Assembly (NCBI RefSeq): GCF_018141445.1
Contig: NZ_CP058649.1
Span: 639,001 to 703,000, forward strand
Length of the DNA: 64,000 nucleotides
DNA from: Vallitalea pronyensis
GTDB taxonomy: Bacteria; Bacillota; Clostridia; Lachnospirales; Vallitaleaceae
Direction: 5' to 3'
Shown here: positions 44,881 to 54,058 of the stretch, piece by piece
Layout of the letters: the number at the start of each line of letters is the position of its first letter
Position numbering within the stretch: position 1 is the stretch's first letter
Program-made: the position numbers and the translations under genes
Notes under the pieces: generated by a model
The model's database searches: none
Seen by the model: only the letters and a program-made list of their open reading frames with translations
Told to the model about the DNA's origin: nothing

Positions 44881-45024
44881 TTGTATTCATGGATAAAAAT
44901 GTATATAATATATTAGCAATACAATTATTATCCAGCATAATTGCCTTTTCCAGTAATAACTCTATTACAGATTTGTTACATCTAATTGATTCATATTGAC
45001 TGGAAAATAATGTAGTGCTATAAT
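44881..45024 (+). promoter_or_regulatory. Tandem promoters of the major S-layer-type gene
   Basis: Promoter 1: TTGTAT (44881-44886), 17 bases, TATAAT (44904-44909). Promoter 2: TTGACT (44996-45001), 17 bases, TATAAT (45019-45024), with an extended TG (TGC before TATAAT). Both are close to consensus and in line; the start codon follows behind AAAGGAGGAG about 75 bases later. Confidence 0.75.
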
Positions 45025-45098
45025 TTACCATGTGCTAGAAAGGTATCCAAACCTTTCCAATTAATTTAAGAAGCAATATAAAAGGAGGAGAAATATTA

Positions 45099-48000
45099 AT
45101 GAAAAACTTTAAGAAAGTTTTAGCATTAGTTCTTTCATTAGCAATGATTATATCTACTTTTACAGTTTCATTTGCTGCTGAACAAAAGACTGATGCAGAA
45201 ATTTGCGAAGCCTTAGATTTAATCAAAGGCGATGGCGATGGTGTAACTGATGAATATCTTGCATCTGAGAGTCCAAGATGGAAGATTGCTATTATGACAT
45301 TAAGATTAAGAGGGTTAGAGGATGAGGCTTTAGCTTTTGAAGGTACTGAAACTTTTGAAGATGCTGAAGAATTGACTTGGGTAGCTGGAAGATCAATTCT
45401 TGCTTACTTAAAAGCTAATCCAGAGTTAGGATGGATTGGATACGATAATAAAGTTGATCCTAATGGCATGATGACTGTTCAACAGTATTACAAAGTTATG
45501 CTTGAAGCATTAGGTTATGCTCAAGGAACTGATTTTGAGTGGGCTGAGGTTATGGACTTCGCTGCTGAAAAAGGTTTGGTAGCAGCTGCTAACGCTGAAG
45601 AACTTACAATGGCTGACGTTGCTGCAGTAACTGTTGAAGTATTAAAAGCTGAAAACAGTGATGGCATTGTTCTAGTTGATGCGTTAGTTGAAGCTGGAGC
45701 GATTGACCAAGATGTAGCTGTAGACCTTGACTTAGTGGAACCTCCAGTGGTTGCTAACTTAAATATTAAGTCAGTTAGAGCTATGAATGCATCTTATGTT
45801 AAATTAACTTTAAATGATGAAACGGATGTAGTTCCAAGTGCTGATGCATTTGCAATTGTTGATGAGAATGACAAAGTAGTAGAAGTTAAAGAAGTGTTAT
45901 TATATGGTTCTAAAGATGTAAGGCTTAAGACAGCTGCTCATACTAAGAACTTAAAGCACACAATAACTTATCAAGAAAAAGACTTTGATTATGTTGGCTT
46001 AGCTGCTGATACAACAGCTCCAAAAGTAACACTCACAGCTATTGCTAAAGGATATAAAACGGTTGAAATTTCTTTTGATGATGTAATGGAAAAAGCATCA
46101 GCAGAGATTGCAACTAACTATACTATCAAAGATAGAAATAACAATGCATTATTAGTTACTGCTGCTGAATTAACAGCAGATAAAACTGTAAGACTTACAA
46201 CCGCAGAGCAAAAACCTGGAGAGTTGTATACGATTACTGTAGCTGGAGTTTATAACTTAGAAGGCTTAGTTGTTGGAACTAGCGATAACACTGCTAAGTT
46301 TGGTGGGGTTGCAAAATTACCTGCTCCAAAAGTGTCTCAAACAGGTATTGCTAAATCTAATACAAAAGTCCAAATTATGTTTGATCAAGAACTGGATACA
46401 ACGACAGCAGAAGATGCTTCTAACTATACAATTAAAGATAGAAGTGGTAATGCATTTATCGTATTAGAAGCTAAAGTAGTTACAAAAGATCAAGATCCTG
46501 CTAATTATAACAAATCTGTATATTTAACAACTGCTGAGCAAAAAACAGGAGAACTTTATACAATAACTGTCGTAAATGTTCAAAATATTGATGGTGTTGT
46601 GGTTGATTCTTCTAATGATGAAGCTAAGTTTGGTGGTATTGCTAAAGATACAACAGCTCCAAAGGTAATGAAAACTGCAGTTGCAAAATCAAATTCAATT
46701 GTAGAAGCTACATTTGATGAAGAAATGGATTCAGAAACTGTTAATGATGTTGCTAACTACACTATCAAAGATAGAGATGGAAAAGAGTTAGCGGTATTAA
46801 ATGCTGAATTATTAACTGGAAATAAGGTAGTTAAATTAACAACAGCTGCTCAAGAAGCTTCTGAGTTATATAAAATTACAATTGTAAATGTTAAAGATAT
46901 TTCTGGTAATGTAATCAACTCAAGTGATGATGAAGCAAACTTTGGCGGTATTCCTCTTGATACAACTGCACCAAAAGTTGTAAATGCATATGCTCAAATC
47001 GAAAATGGCGAAACTTATGTTTACGTTGATTTCGATAAGAACCTTGACACAGATACAGCTACTGTATTTGCTAATTACAAATTTGATAATGGTCTTGGTT
47101 ATGGATTGGATGCTGAGGTTCAGACTGATGGAAGTATCGTTAAGGTTCTAACCAATGCTCAAGGATTCAACACAATGTACAAAGTAACTGTAACAGGTGT
47201 TAAATCTGCGGACAATGTAGTTATTAGTTCTGATAATACTGCTTCATTTGCAGGCGTTGGTGCTGATGTAAGACCAGAGGTAGGATCAGCTTATGCACTT
47301 AATATAAGAACGGTAGATGTATACTTAAATACAACAGTTGCTGATTCAGCAATTGAACCTAGTGATTTTACTGTTTCTAAAAATACTGATTCAACTCAAA
47401 GAATTACAGTTAATGCGGTAATTCAAGATAAGAAAGAAAAGAAAGTAACGCTTTACCTAGCTAGCGACTTAGCAAGTGGTATTCTATATGATGTTGAGAT
47501 TACTACAGCTGGAGACCAGTTTATAAACGAAAGAGGTACTGCTCAAACAGATTCTGCAAAAGCAAAAACACAATTTGCAGGTACAACAACTTCTTATGCG
47601 TTTAAAGTAGAATATATTATGCCAGTTGATAATAAAACAATTGATATCTATTTCAATGGTGCATTGAAAGATGAAACACCTTCAGTACAACCAGCTGTAG
47701 GAGCTGTACGTATTTCAGGTGGAAACACTGGTGAATCGTTTAGTAATTCAAATGGTGATGCAGTAAGTTCAGGTGCAACACTAAAAGTATTACCTACTAA
47801 CAAATCTGTTTTAAGATTAACATTAAGCTCAAGTGATACATTAGTACCAGGTAGAGTATATTACTTATGGTTTGTTGGAGCGCAACCAATAAATGCTGGT
47901 AATGTTTCTATGGCTCTTGATAGTTCAAGCAATCCTGTTAAAACGCAATTTGCAGGTAGCTCAGTAGCTCAAGGAAAACCAGCTATTGATTATATTTTAC

Positions 48001-49328
48001 CAATTGATAATAAATCATTTACAGTTAAATTTAAAACACCAGTAACTAGTTTTACTGCTGCTAATCTTCAAACTACAATTAGCTCAGATACCTATTACTC
48101 AAGTACTGCAGTTCACTTAATTGAAGAAAATTCAGCTTCAGATGGTAGTGAGTTTACAGTTTACTTAATTAATCCAACTACTCCAGGTACAGTTTATACT
48201 TTGACTATACCTAATGGAACGAATGTAGCAAACGCTGCAGGAACTCAAGATGCTAATATTACTGCTACATTAGCAGGAAGTAGTGTTACCCATGCTAAAC
48301 CAGCAGTAGCTACAGCAAGTATTGATAATGAAAGAGAAATTGTTACTGTTACATTAAATCATGCAGTAGCTACAGCTAGTGGAGTGGCTCCTGGCAATGA
48401 TTTAACAGCAGTTCAATTATCAGCATTATTTGATATAACTGGTATATTTGAAGATGGTACAGCAGTTAATGGTACTTATATTATGGAATTACCTGCCGCT
48501 GCTAATGATGATGAATTTGTTGATTCAAAAACGATTAAGTTTAAGTTAAGTAAAAAACTTAAAGCAGCTTCAATATTTAAAGTTAGAAGTAAAAACAATT
48601 TATTAGTTGACAAGACTGGTACAACAAGTAAAGTTGATACAGATGTTAGCGATTCAGATTACATGCAAGTATCTGTTCCGAATGTTGATTCAACTGTAGC
48701 TGCACCAACTGTAGTTAAGACTAGTGCTGTTACAGCAGTGACAGGAGTAAAAGCTTCATTAGACTTGCTTGCAGATACAGTTACAGTTGTTGCTAAGAAT
48801 GAGGGTGTAGCTGGAAATAGTACTAATGTAGAAGTTTTAGCAGCACCAGGTTCATCAACAACAGCAGTAGGATTCAATGAAACAGCAAATACACTTACAA
48901 TTACCTTATCAGATGAAGCTATAGATAATGTAGGTAATGCTATAGTAACAGCAGCAGCAGCAGCAGGATTAACGCTTGTTGATATTAATGTTTTAGGTAA
49001 CGGTAATGCTACATTAACAGCATCATCTTCAGCCCCTCTTACAGGTGGTGTAGATGCAGTAGCAGCAGCACCTGGTACAGTTACTTTAACCTTTGCAGAA
49101 CAAATGGATAAATCTTTAGATACTATTTCTGAATTAGGAATAACATTCACAGATAGTTCCGCTGTTGCAAAATCAGCTGGAAATACAGCAGTTTCTTGGA
49201 ATACTGCTGGTACAGTATTAACTGTTACTTTAGATGCTTCAATCGTTACAAATGATATTCTTGCGACATTAACGGTTAGAGATCTAAAGGGTAATACTTA
49301 TAGTTCTAGTGCAATAACAATTAACTAA
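45099..49328 (+). CDS. Large S-layer-type protein, SLH-like N terminus and Ig-like domain array (1409 aa)
   Basis: Signal peptide with cleavage after FAA near residue 27. Residues about 30-215 form an SLH-like region of divergent type (ALDLIKGDGDGVTDEYLASESPRWKIAI, LRLRGLEDEALAFEGTETFEDA, YKVMLEALGY). From residue 304 there are about eight units of 95-105 residues resembling Big_5/SbsC Ig-like domains; the first four start DTTAPKV or APKV and carry NYTIKD and GELYTITV patterns. Residues about 1215-1324 hold a different insert (see finding). The product is very probably a main S-layer or wall-coat protein: tandem promoters, strong ribosome site and biased codons suggest high expression. It stands alone, ended by a terminator. 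Confidence 0.88.
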   Translation: MKNFKKVLALVLSLAMIISTFTVSFAAEQKTDAEICEALDLIKGDGDGVTDEYLASESPRWKIAIMTLRLRGLEDEALAFEGTETFEDAEELTWVAGRSILAYLKANPELGWIGYDNKVDPNGMMTVQQYYKVMLEALGYAQGTDFEWAEVMDFAAEKGLVAAANAEELTMADVAAVTVEVLKAENSDGIVLVDALVEAGAIDQDVAVDLDLVEPPVVANLNIKSVRAMNASYVKLTLNDETDVVPSADAFAIVDENDKVVEVKEVLLYGSKDVRLKTAAHTKNLKHTITYQEKDFDYVGLAADTTAPKVTLTAIAKGYKTVEISFDDVMEKASAEIATNYTIKDRNNNALLVTAAELTADKTVRLTTAEQKPGELYTITVAGVYNLEGLVVGTSDNTAKFGGVAKLPAPKVSQTGIAKSNTKVQIMFDQELDTTTAEDASNYTIKDRSGNAFIVLEAKVVTKDQDPANYNKSVYLTTAEQKTGELYTITVVNVQNIDGVVVDSSNDEAKFGGIAKDTTAPKVMKTAVAKSNSIVEATFDEEMDSETVNDVANYTIKDRDGKELAVLNAELLTGNKVVKLTTAAQEASELYKITIVNVKDISGNVINSSDDEANFGGIPLDTTAPKVVNAYAQIENGETYVYVDFDKNLDTDTATVFANYKFDNGLGYGLDAEVQTDGSIVKVLTNAQGFNTMYKVTVTGVKSADNVVISSDNTASFAGVGADVRPEVGSAYALNIRTVDVYLNTTVADSAIEPSDFTVSKNTDSTQRITVNAVIQDKKEKKVTLYLASDLASGILYDVEITTAGDQFINERGTAQTDSAKAKTQFAGTTTSYAFKVEYIMPVDNKTIDIYFNGALKDETPSVQPAVGAVRISGGNTGESFSNSNGDAVSSGATLKVLPTNKSVLRLTLSSSDTLVPGRVYYLWFVGAQPINAGNVSMALDSSSNPVKTQFAGSSVAQGKPAIDYILPIDNKSFTVKFKTPVTSFTAANLQTTISSDTYYSSTAVHLIEENSASDGSEFTVYLINPTTPGTVYTLTIPNGTNVANAAGTQDANITATLAGSSVTHAKPAVATASIDNEREIVTVTLNHAVATASGVAPGNDLTAVQLSALFDITGIFEDGTAVNGTYIMELPAAANDDEFVDSKTIKFKLSKKLKAASIFKVRSKNNLLVDKTGTTSKVDTDVSDSDYMQVSVPNVDSTVAAPTVVKTSAVTAVTGVKASLDLLADTVTVVAKNEGVAGNSTNVEVLAAPGSSTTAVGFNETANTLTITLSDEAIDNVGNAIVTAAAAAGLTLVDINVLGNGNATLTASSSAPLTGGVDAVAAAPGTVTLTFAEQMDKSLDTISELGITFTDSSAVAKSAGNTAVSWNTAGTVLTVTLDASIVTNDILATLTVRDLKGNTYSSSAITIN
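46008..47590 (+). repeat. Tandem Ig-like repeat array in the S-layer gene
   Basis: Five successive coding repeats of about 95-110 codons within the 1409-residue protein. The first three share nearly the same strings (NYTIKDR, LTTAEQK or LTTAAQE, FGGI/FGGV) and are recent duplicates; the fourth and fifth are more diverged. Confidence 0.75.
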
Positions 49329-49330
49329 TA

Positions 49331-49391
49331 AACGAGCAAGTTAACTTGTGCGTTTTGGATAAGAAGTGGGATTTCCCACTTCTTATTTTTT
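49331..49391 (+). terminator. Terminator of the 1409-aa S-layer gene
   Basis: First a palindrome CAAGTTAACTTG (49337-49348) flanked by AACG/CGTT, then a strong stem AAGAAGTGGG (49361-49370)/CCCACTTCTT (49375-49384) followed by ATTTTTTT. Confidence 0.85.
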
Positions 49392-49565
49392 TGTGTGTGC
49401 CCAGCATGGGCACAATCTAATCGGAAAAGAAGATATATTTAGGAGAACGATTAATCAACAATTAATTTTAATGATACTTGCTAAATTTATTTTAATTGTA
49501 ATATTATACCAAGATAAATATGATATAATGATTAGTAGTTAAGTATAATTAAGGGGGAATGAAAT

Positions 49566-51818
49566 TTGAAAAAATTTATTATTACTATGTTTATATTGGT
49601 GCTATGTATGAATTCTGTTACTTTAAGTCACGCATCTATGACGATAGATGACAAAGCTAATACTCTTCATGATTTTAATATTATCATGGGAAATGGAAGA
49701 GACTTTAATCTAGAGGGAACACTAACAAGAGCCGAAGCAGCAACTTTTATTGTTAGACTATTAGGTCAAGAAGCTCTAGTTAAAAAGGATGCAATCAATT
49801 ATAGAAACACTGGATTCTTAGATGTTGAAATGAAACAATGGTATGCCCCTTATATAGGGTATTGTGTAAGCCAAGGGATTATTGATGGATTTAGTGACGG
49901 TAATTATAAACCTAAAGAACCAATAAGTGAAAGAGCTTTTATTAAGTTAACAGCTGAAGCATTAGGCTATAAGAAGGATATTGATTTTTCTTGGAGTAAT
50001 TTATTTGTATTTGCATACAAAAAAGGAATTGTAATCGATGGTTCGTATTTAAGTAAAAACAATGATAACTTAAATTATAAAAGGAAAGATGTTATTAATG
50101 TTTTATATAATATTTTAAATAAAGAAATTAAGGATGATGGAAGAACAGCCATAGAACGTTTAATTGATAATAAAGTTATTAACCCCAGTATTGCAGAGAA
50201 ATATGGCTACATTATAGATAAAAACCCAACAAAAATAAAACAACTAAACGTACAATCTAAAACACGTATTGAGATTGAGTTTAATGAAAATATTGAAGAA
50301 ATAAAAGAAAAAAATATAAGTATTATAAGTAACAATAATGATCAAAAGCTTGATGTAAGCATTAATAAGATAGAAAAAAATAAACTTATCTTAGATACCA
50401 GTAATCAAGAAAGTAAGGTGACATATACCATACAACTTATTGATATAGTAGATGAAGATGGTTTTACTAAAACAATTGATGACGTTAAATTTGTAGGATA
50501 TAGCATTATTGCTGTTGAGTCTGAATATTTTCACTTAAGTAAGATAATACCGATAAGTAAAAATCAGATTCAAATATATTTTACACAACCAATAAATGCT
50601 GTAGCAACTATTGAAAATTATTATATTATTAAACAAGATGGAAAACCAATTATTAATGGTAATCCTTCTAATATGGAAATAGCATTAAATCCTACAGACA
50701 ATAAGAGTATTACAATGCGTTTAATAAATCATGAGTTTGATCTGTCTATGGATTATGAATTAGTAGCTAGATCCTTGCTTGTTGATAAAAAAGGTGCTCC
50801 TATTAATAACAGACAGAATGAAACGATGGCTTTTGAACCAATTTATTTGGAGAATAAGAAACTAGAATATGTTTCTGCAACTGCAGTTGATAAGCAGACT
50901 ATAGAGGTTCAATTTAATATGCCTCTAGATAAACAGAGTGCAGAAGAAATATCTAATTATATTATTAAAAGTCCTGAAGGTCAAATTGTACCTATAATAA
51001 AAGCTAAGTTGTTAGGAGAATATGGTGGAAACATTGTTCAGCTAGGGGTTCCATTACCAATGTCAGGTAATGTAAACTATCCGATAACAGTAAAGAATAT
51101 AAATGATAGTTTAAGACAACATTCTATATATGAAACAGATTCTTATGTTTATGTAATGGATGTAGATCATGCAGAACTTAATGCAGATCTCGTGTATCCA
51201 ATTAATGACAGAGAAATAGCCATATACTTTAACCAACCAATTGATGAATCAACAGCTACTTTACAGGCTAACTATTTAATTTCAGGGGTAAATGACCATT
51301 CGTTTAATACAATAAATCCTGTTGCAATTTATTTTAATGAAAAAGAGAATAATAGTATGGTTAAGATTATGTTACCTGTAGGTGTAAAGTATAAAGATGG
51401 ATTTACATATAGGGTAACACTAAATCAGAATATAAGAAATGCATTATTCTTATCAAATACCACTAGCAAAGATATAGAGTTTAAGGGACTTGGGTTTGAT
51501 GGGTCTAAACCTATAATAACTCAAGCCAGAATGGTAACAGATGATACTATTATTGTTGAGTATAATACAGAGATAGCAAATATGGCACCAACATCATCGG
51601 CAGGTAATTATACCCTTAGTTACTCAGATGGTAGTACTGAAAGAACTGAAAGCCCATCATCAATAACTATCATTGATAACAAATATGTAGTTATGCAGTT
51701 TAATGATTTAAGTGATTCTATCACATACACAATAGAGGCTAATACTATTCAAGATTTTAGCAATGTCGGTTATTCTGTTGTAGGTGAGAGAACACAAGTA
51801 ATTAATTATAAAGAATAG
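49566..51818 (+). CDS. SLH-domain secreted protein with Ig-like domains (750 aa)
   Basis: Signal peptide to about residue 24 (LSHA). Residues about 25-205 hold SLH motifs of the more classic type (LTRAEAATFIVRLLGQE, QWYAPYIGYCVSQGIIDGFSDGNYKP, SERAFIKLTAEALGY). After that come about five diverged Ig-like units (KIKQLNVQSKTRIEIEFNENIEE, LSKIIPISKNQIQIYFTQPINA, EYVSATAVDKQTIEVQFNMPLDKQSAEEISNYII, DADLVYPINDREIAIYFNQPIDE-like and ITQARMVTDDTIIVEYN). It is a clear paralog of the 761-residue protein at 54059. Ribosome site AAGGGGG. Only 11 bases before the next gene: one operon. More AT-rich than the gene at 45099. Confidence 0.85.
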   Translation: MKKFIITMFILVLCMNSVTLSHASMTIDDKANTLHDFNIIMGNGRDFNLEGTLTRAEAATFIVRLLGQEALVKKDAINYRNTGFLDVEMKQWYAPYIGYCVSQGIIDGFSDGNYKPKEPISERAFIKLTAEALGYKKDIDFSWSNLFVFAYKKGIVIDGSYLSKNNDNLNYKRKDVINVLYNILNKEIKDDGRTAIERLIDNKVINPSIAEKYGYIIDKNPTKIKQLNVQSKTRIEIEFNENIEEIKEKNISIISNNNDQKLDVSINKIEKNKLILDTSNQESKVTYTIQLIDIVDEDGFTKTIDDVKFVGYSIIAVESEYFHLSKIIPISKNQIQIYFTQPINAVATIENYYIIKQDGKPIINGNPSNMEIALNPTDNKSITMRLINHEFDLSMDYELVARSLLVDKKGAPINNRQNETMAFEPIYLENKKLEYVSATAVDKQTIEVQFNMPLDKQSAEEISNYIIKSPEGQIVPIIKAKLLGEYGGNIVQLGVPLPMSGNVNYPITVKNINDSLRQHSIYETDSYVYVMDVDHAELNADLVYPINDREIAIYFNQPIDESTATLQANYLISGVNDHSFNTINPVAIYFNEKENNSMVKIMLPVGVKYKDGFTYRVTLNQNIRNALFLSNTTSKDIEFKGLGFDGSKPIITQARMVTDDTIIVEYNTEIANMAPTSSAGNYTLSYSDGSTERTESPSSITIIDNKYVVMQFNDLSDSITYTIEANTIQDFSNVGYSVVGERTQVINYKE

Positions 51819-51829
51819 GAGTAGTAAAG

Positions 51830-53980
51830 ATGAGGACACAAATGAAAATTATAATGGGTTTATTAATAATGACATCCTTAGTATTATTGACCGAACCAAT
51901 ATCAGCTCAAGAATCAAAGGATGAGATTGAAACAGTGAAGAGACTTGGTTTGATGAAGGGATATACAGGTGAATTAACAGATGAGTACTTATCTGAACAT
52001 GCTACAAGATTACAAGTTGCTATCATCTTTTTAAGGCTAAAAGGGTTAGAGGATGAAGCAAAATATTATAAAGGAACTAATAGTTTTGTTGACTATAAAG
52101 AAGTAGCTTGGATTGGTGGTCGTAATATATTATCCTATCTGAAGGATAATCCTAACTTAGGTTGGTCAGGACATAAAAATATGTTTAGGCCAAATGATGT
52201 AATTGATGCACAAGCGTTCTATAAGATTATGTTAGAGGCATTAGGGTATCGTTTAGATAAAGATTATAAATGGTCAGAAGTTATTACATTTGCTAAGAAT
52301 AAAGGGCTTAGTAAAGTAGCAGATATAAAGGAAATGACTAATAGGCATCTAGCTATAGCTTTAGTTGAAGGTTTACAAGCCTTAACTACTGATGGAGTAA
52401 AATTAATTGATTCGTTAGATGCAGATGGTATAATTAGTGAAAATAGCACTAATATTGGATTAGAGAATACGATAGTTAAAGGTAATATGATTAGTGCAAG
52501 GTGTATTGATACTACTGCGATATTAGCTTTATTTAATCAAGAAGTTTCATTAGATATTGAAGATTTCAATCTGAAGGATATTGAAGGTAAAAAATATAAC
52601 CTTAAATATATTGAAAAATTGCCAAATGAAAGAGGAGCATTACTAATCTCAGAGCAATTGGAAAAGGGTATGTTATATACATTGACGTATAAAGATAACA
52701 ATATTGATATTGTTCCAATTGTTGAAAAAGATACAGTTGCTCCAAAGATTGAATCCGCTGTTTCACTAGAAGGTGATCTTGTACGTGTTATATTTAATAC
52801 AAGGAATATCAGAAAGAATACATTGGGTGTTGATTATTTTACAATAGATAGTACATTAGATAAGGATGCAATGGTAACTGATGTTCAACTTGATGATGAT
52901 GAGATGAAAAAAGATAATAATCGTAATAAAACAGTTGTTTTACTTCGAATTGAGGGTTTGGATTCTGGTAAAGTGTATACAGTTTCATCTCAGCAAGTTG
53001 AAAGTTATAATAATGAAATAGCTGCAATCGGAGAATCAAAATGCATCTTTGGTGCAATTCAAATGGATAACAAATCGCCAGAGCTAAAGTCTGTATCATC
53101 TGTATTTGGGAATAAAGTAGACTTGGTCTTTGATGAAAACAATCTATTAGATGAAGCTACAGCATTAAACAAAGATAATTATAAAATCGTTCCACATCTA
53201 GAAATACTAGATATAATAATTGAAAGAAATACATTAAATGATGATAATATTATTAGATTAACAACTTCGAATCAGCAAAATACTGTATATACAATTGAAG
53301 TGAAAAACATATCTGATGGTATGAACGTAATGAATCAATCAAAATCAATGGTATTTGCCGGTCAAATTAAATCAGATTACCAATCAGTAAATGATGTGAA
53401 AGTTATTGATTCCACTACGATAGAGATTACGTATGCTTATGACGGTAATGAGACAGTATTAGATATAGCTAATTATATGATAGACAATGGAGTGTTAGTA
53501 GTTGATGCTGAATATAAAGTTAACACAGCTAATAATAATGTAGAGTATTCAAAAGTAATTTTGACCACTACTCCCATGCAGTCAAAACTGTATCAATTGT
53601 CAATAAGTGAGACTGCTCAAGATCAATTAGGTCAACCTTTAAGAGAAAAGACTAAATTAACGTTTGCTGGTTTACCACTTGATACAATATTTGATGATAA
53701 TATCACAGCATTAACATTGGATACATTTACTGTCAAGTTGACATTTAATGAAGTCCTTGATGAAACGCTAGCAACCAATATTAGAAATTATTATATTGAA
53801 GGGTTAGGTTATCCTGCACAGGCTTGCCTTAGTATTGATGGTAAAGAAGTAGTCTTAACAATTCCAAAGCAACAATCGGATATTTACAAAGTTAGAATAA
53901 ATAATCTTGTTGACAAATTTGGTAATCTAATTAAGAATAATACAGTTGTAGTATTTGCTGGGATTGCTGATATTAAATAG
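51830..53980 (+). CDS. S-layer-type protein with divergent SLH-like N terminus (716 aa)
   Basis: Signal peptide to about residue 25 (ISAQ). Residues about 28-210 match the divergent SLH-like region of the proteins at 45099 and 58099 (VKRLGLMKGYTGELTDEYLSEHATRLQVAI, LRLKGLEDEAKYYKGTNSF, YKIMLEALGYRLD). Then a short unit and about four Ig-like domains with starts DTVAPKIESAV, DNKSPELKSVSSVFGNKVDLVFDE and units ending FAGQIK, FAGLPLD, FAGIAD. Ribosome site AGGAGTAG. It lies between two SLH proteins of the other kind, so the operon alternates N-terminal types. Confidence 0.85.
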   Translation: MRTQMKIIMGLLIMTSLVLLTEPISAQESKDEIETVKRLGLMKGYTGELTDEYLSEHATRLQVAIIFLRLKGLEDEAKYYKGTNSFVDYKEVAWIGGRNILSYLKDNPNLGWSGHKNMFRPNDVIDAQAFYKIMLEALGYRLDKDYKWSEVITFAKNKGLSKVADIKEMTNRHLAIALVEGLQALTTDGVKLIDSLDADGIISENSTNIGLENTIVKGNMISARCIDTTAILALFNQEVSLDIEDFNLKDIEGKKYNLKYIEKLPNERGALLISEQLEKGMLYTLTYKDNNIDIVPIVEKDTVAPKIESAVSLEGDLVRVIFNTRNIRKNTLGVDYFTIDSTLDKDAMVTDVQLDDDEMKKDNNRNKTVVLLRIEGLDSGKVYTVSSQQVESYNNEIAAIGESKCIFGAIQMDNKSPELKSVSSVFGNKVDLVFDENNLLDEATALNKDNYKIVPHLEILDIIIERNTLNDDNIIRLTTSNQQNTVYTIEVKNISDGMNVMNQSKSMVFAGQIKSDYQSVNDVKVIDSTTIEITYAYDGNETVLDIANYMIDNGVLVVDAEYKVNTANNNVEYSKVILTTTPMQSKLYQLSISETAQDQLGQPLREKTKLTFAGLPLDTIFDDNITALTLDTFTVKLTFNEVLDETLATNIRNYYIEGLGYPAQACLSIDGKEVVLTIPKQQSDIYKVRINNLVDKFGNLIKNNTVVVFAGIADIK

Positions 53981-54058
53981 TGTATAAAGTATAGAGTGAA
54001 CTATGCTGTTCCACTTTGTTGATAACTATTAAAATACTAAAAATTAGGAGATGATAAG

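Noticed and set aside
46008-49000. Regular repeats resembling a CRISPR or tandem DNA array
   Set aside because: The period is about 300 bases and follows protein domains in frame; no short identical repeats with spacers.
48659-49150. 163-codon minus-strand frame in the S-layer gene
   Set aside because: Shadow frame made by the GCA/ACA-rich repeat coding; Ala/Val/Thr low complexity and no start signal.
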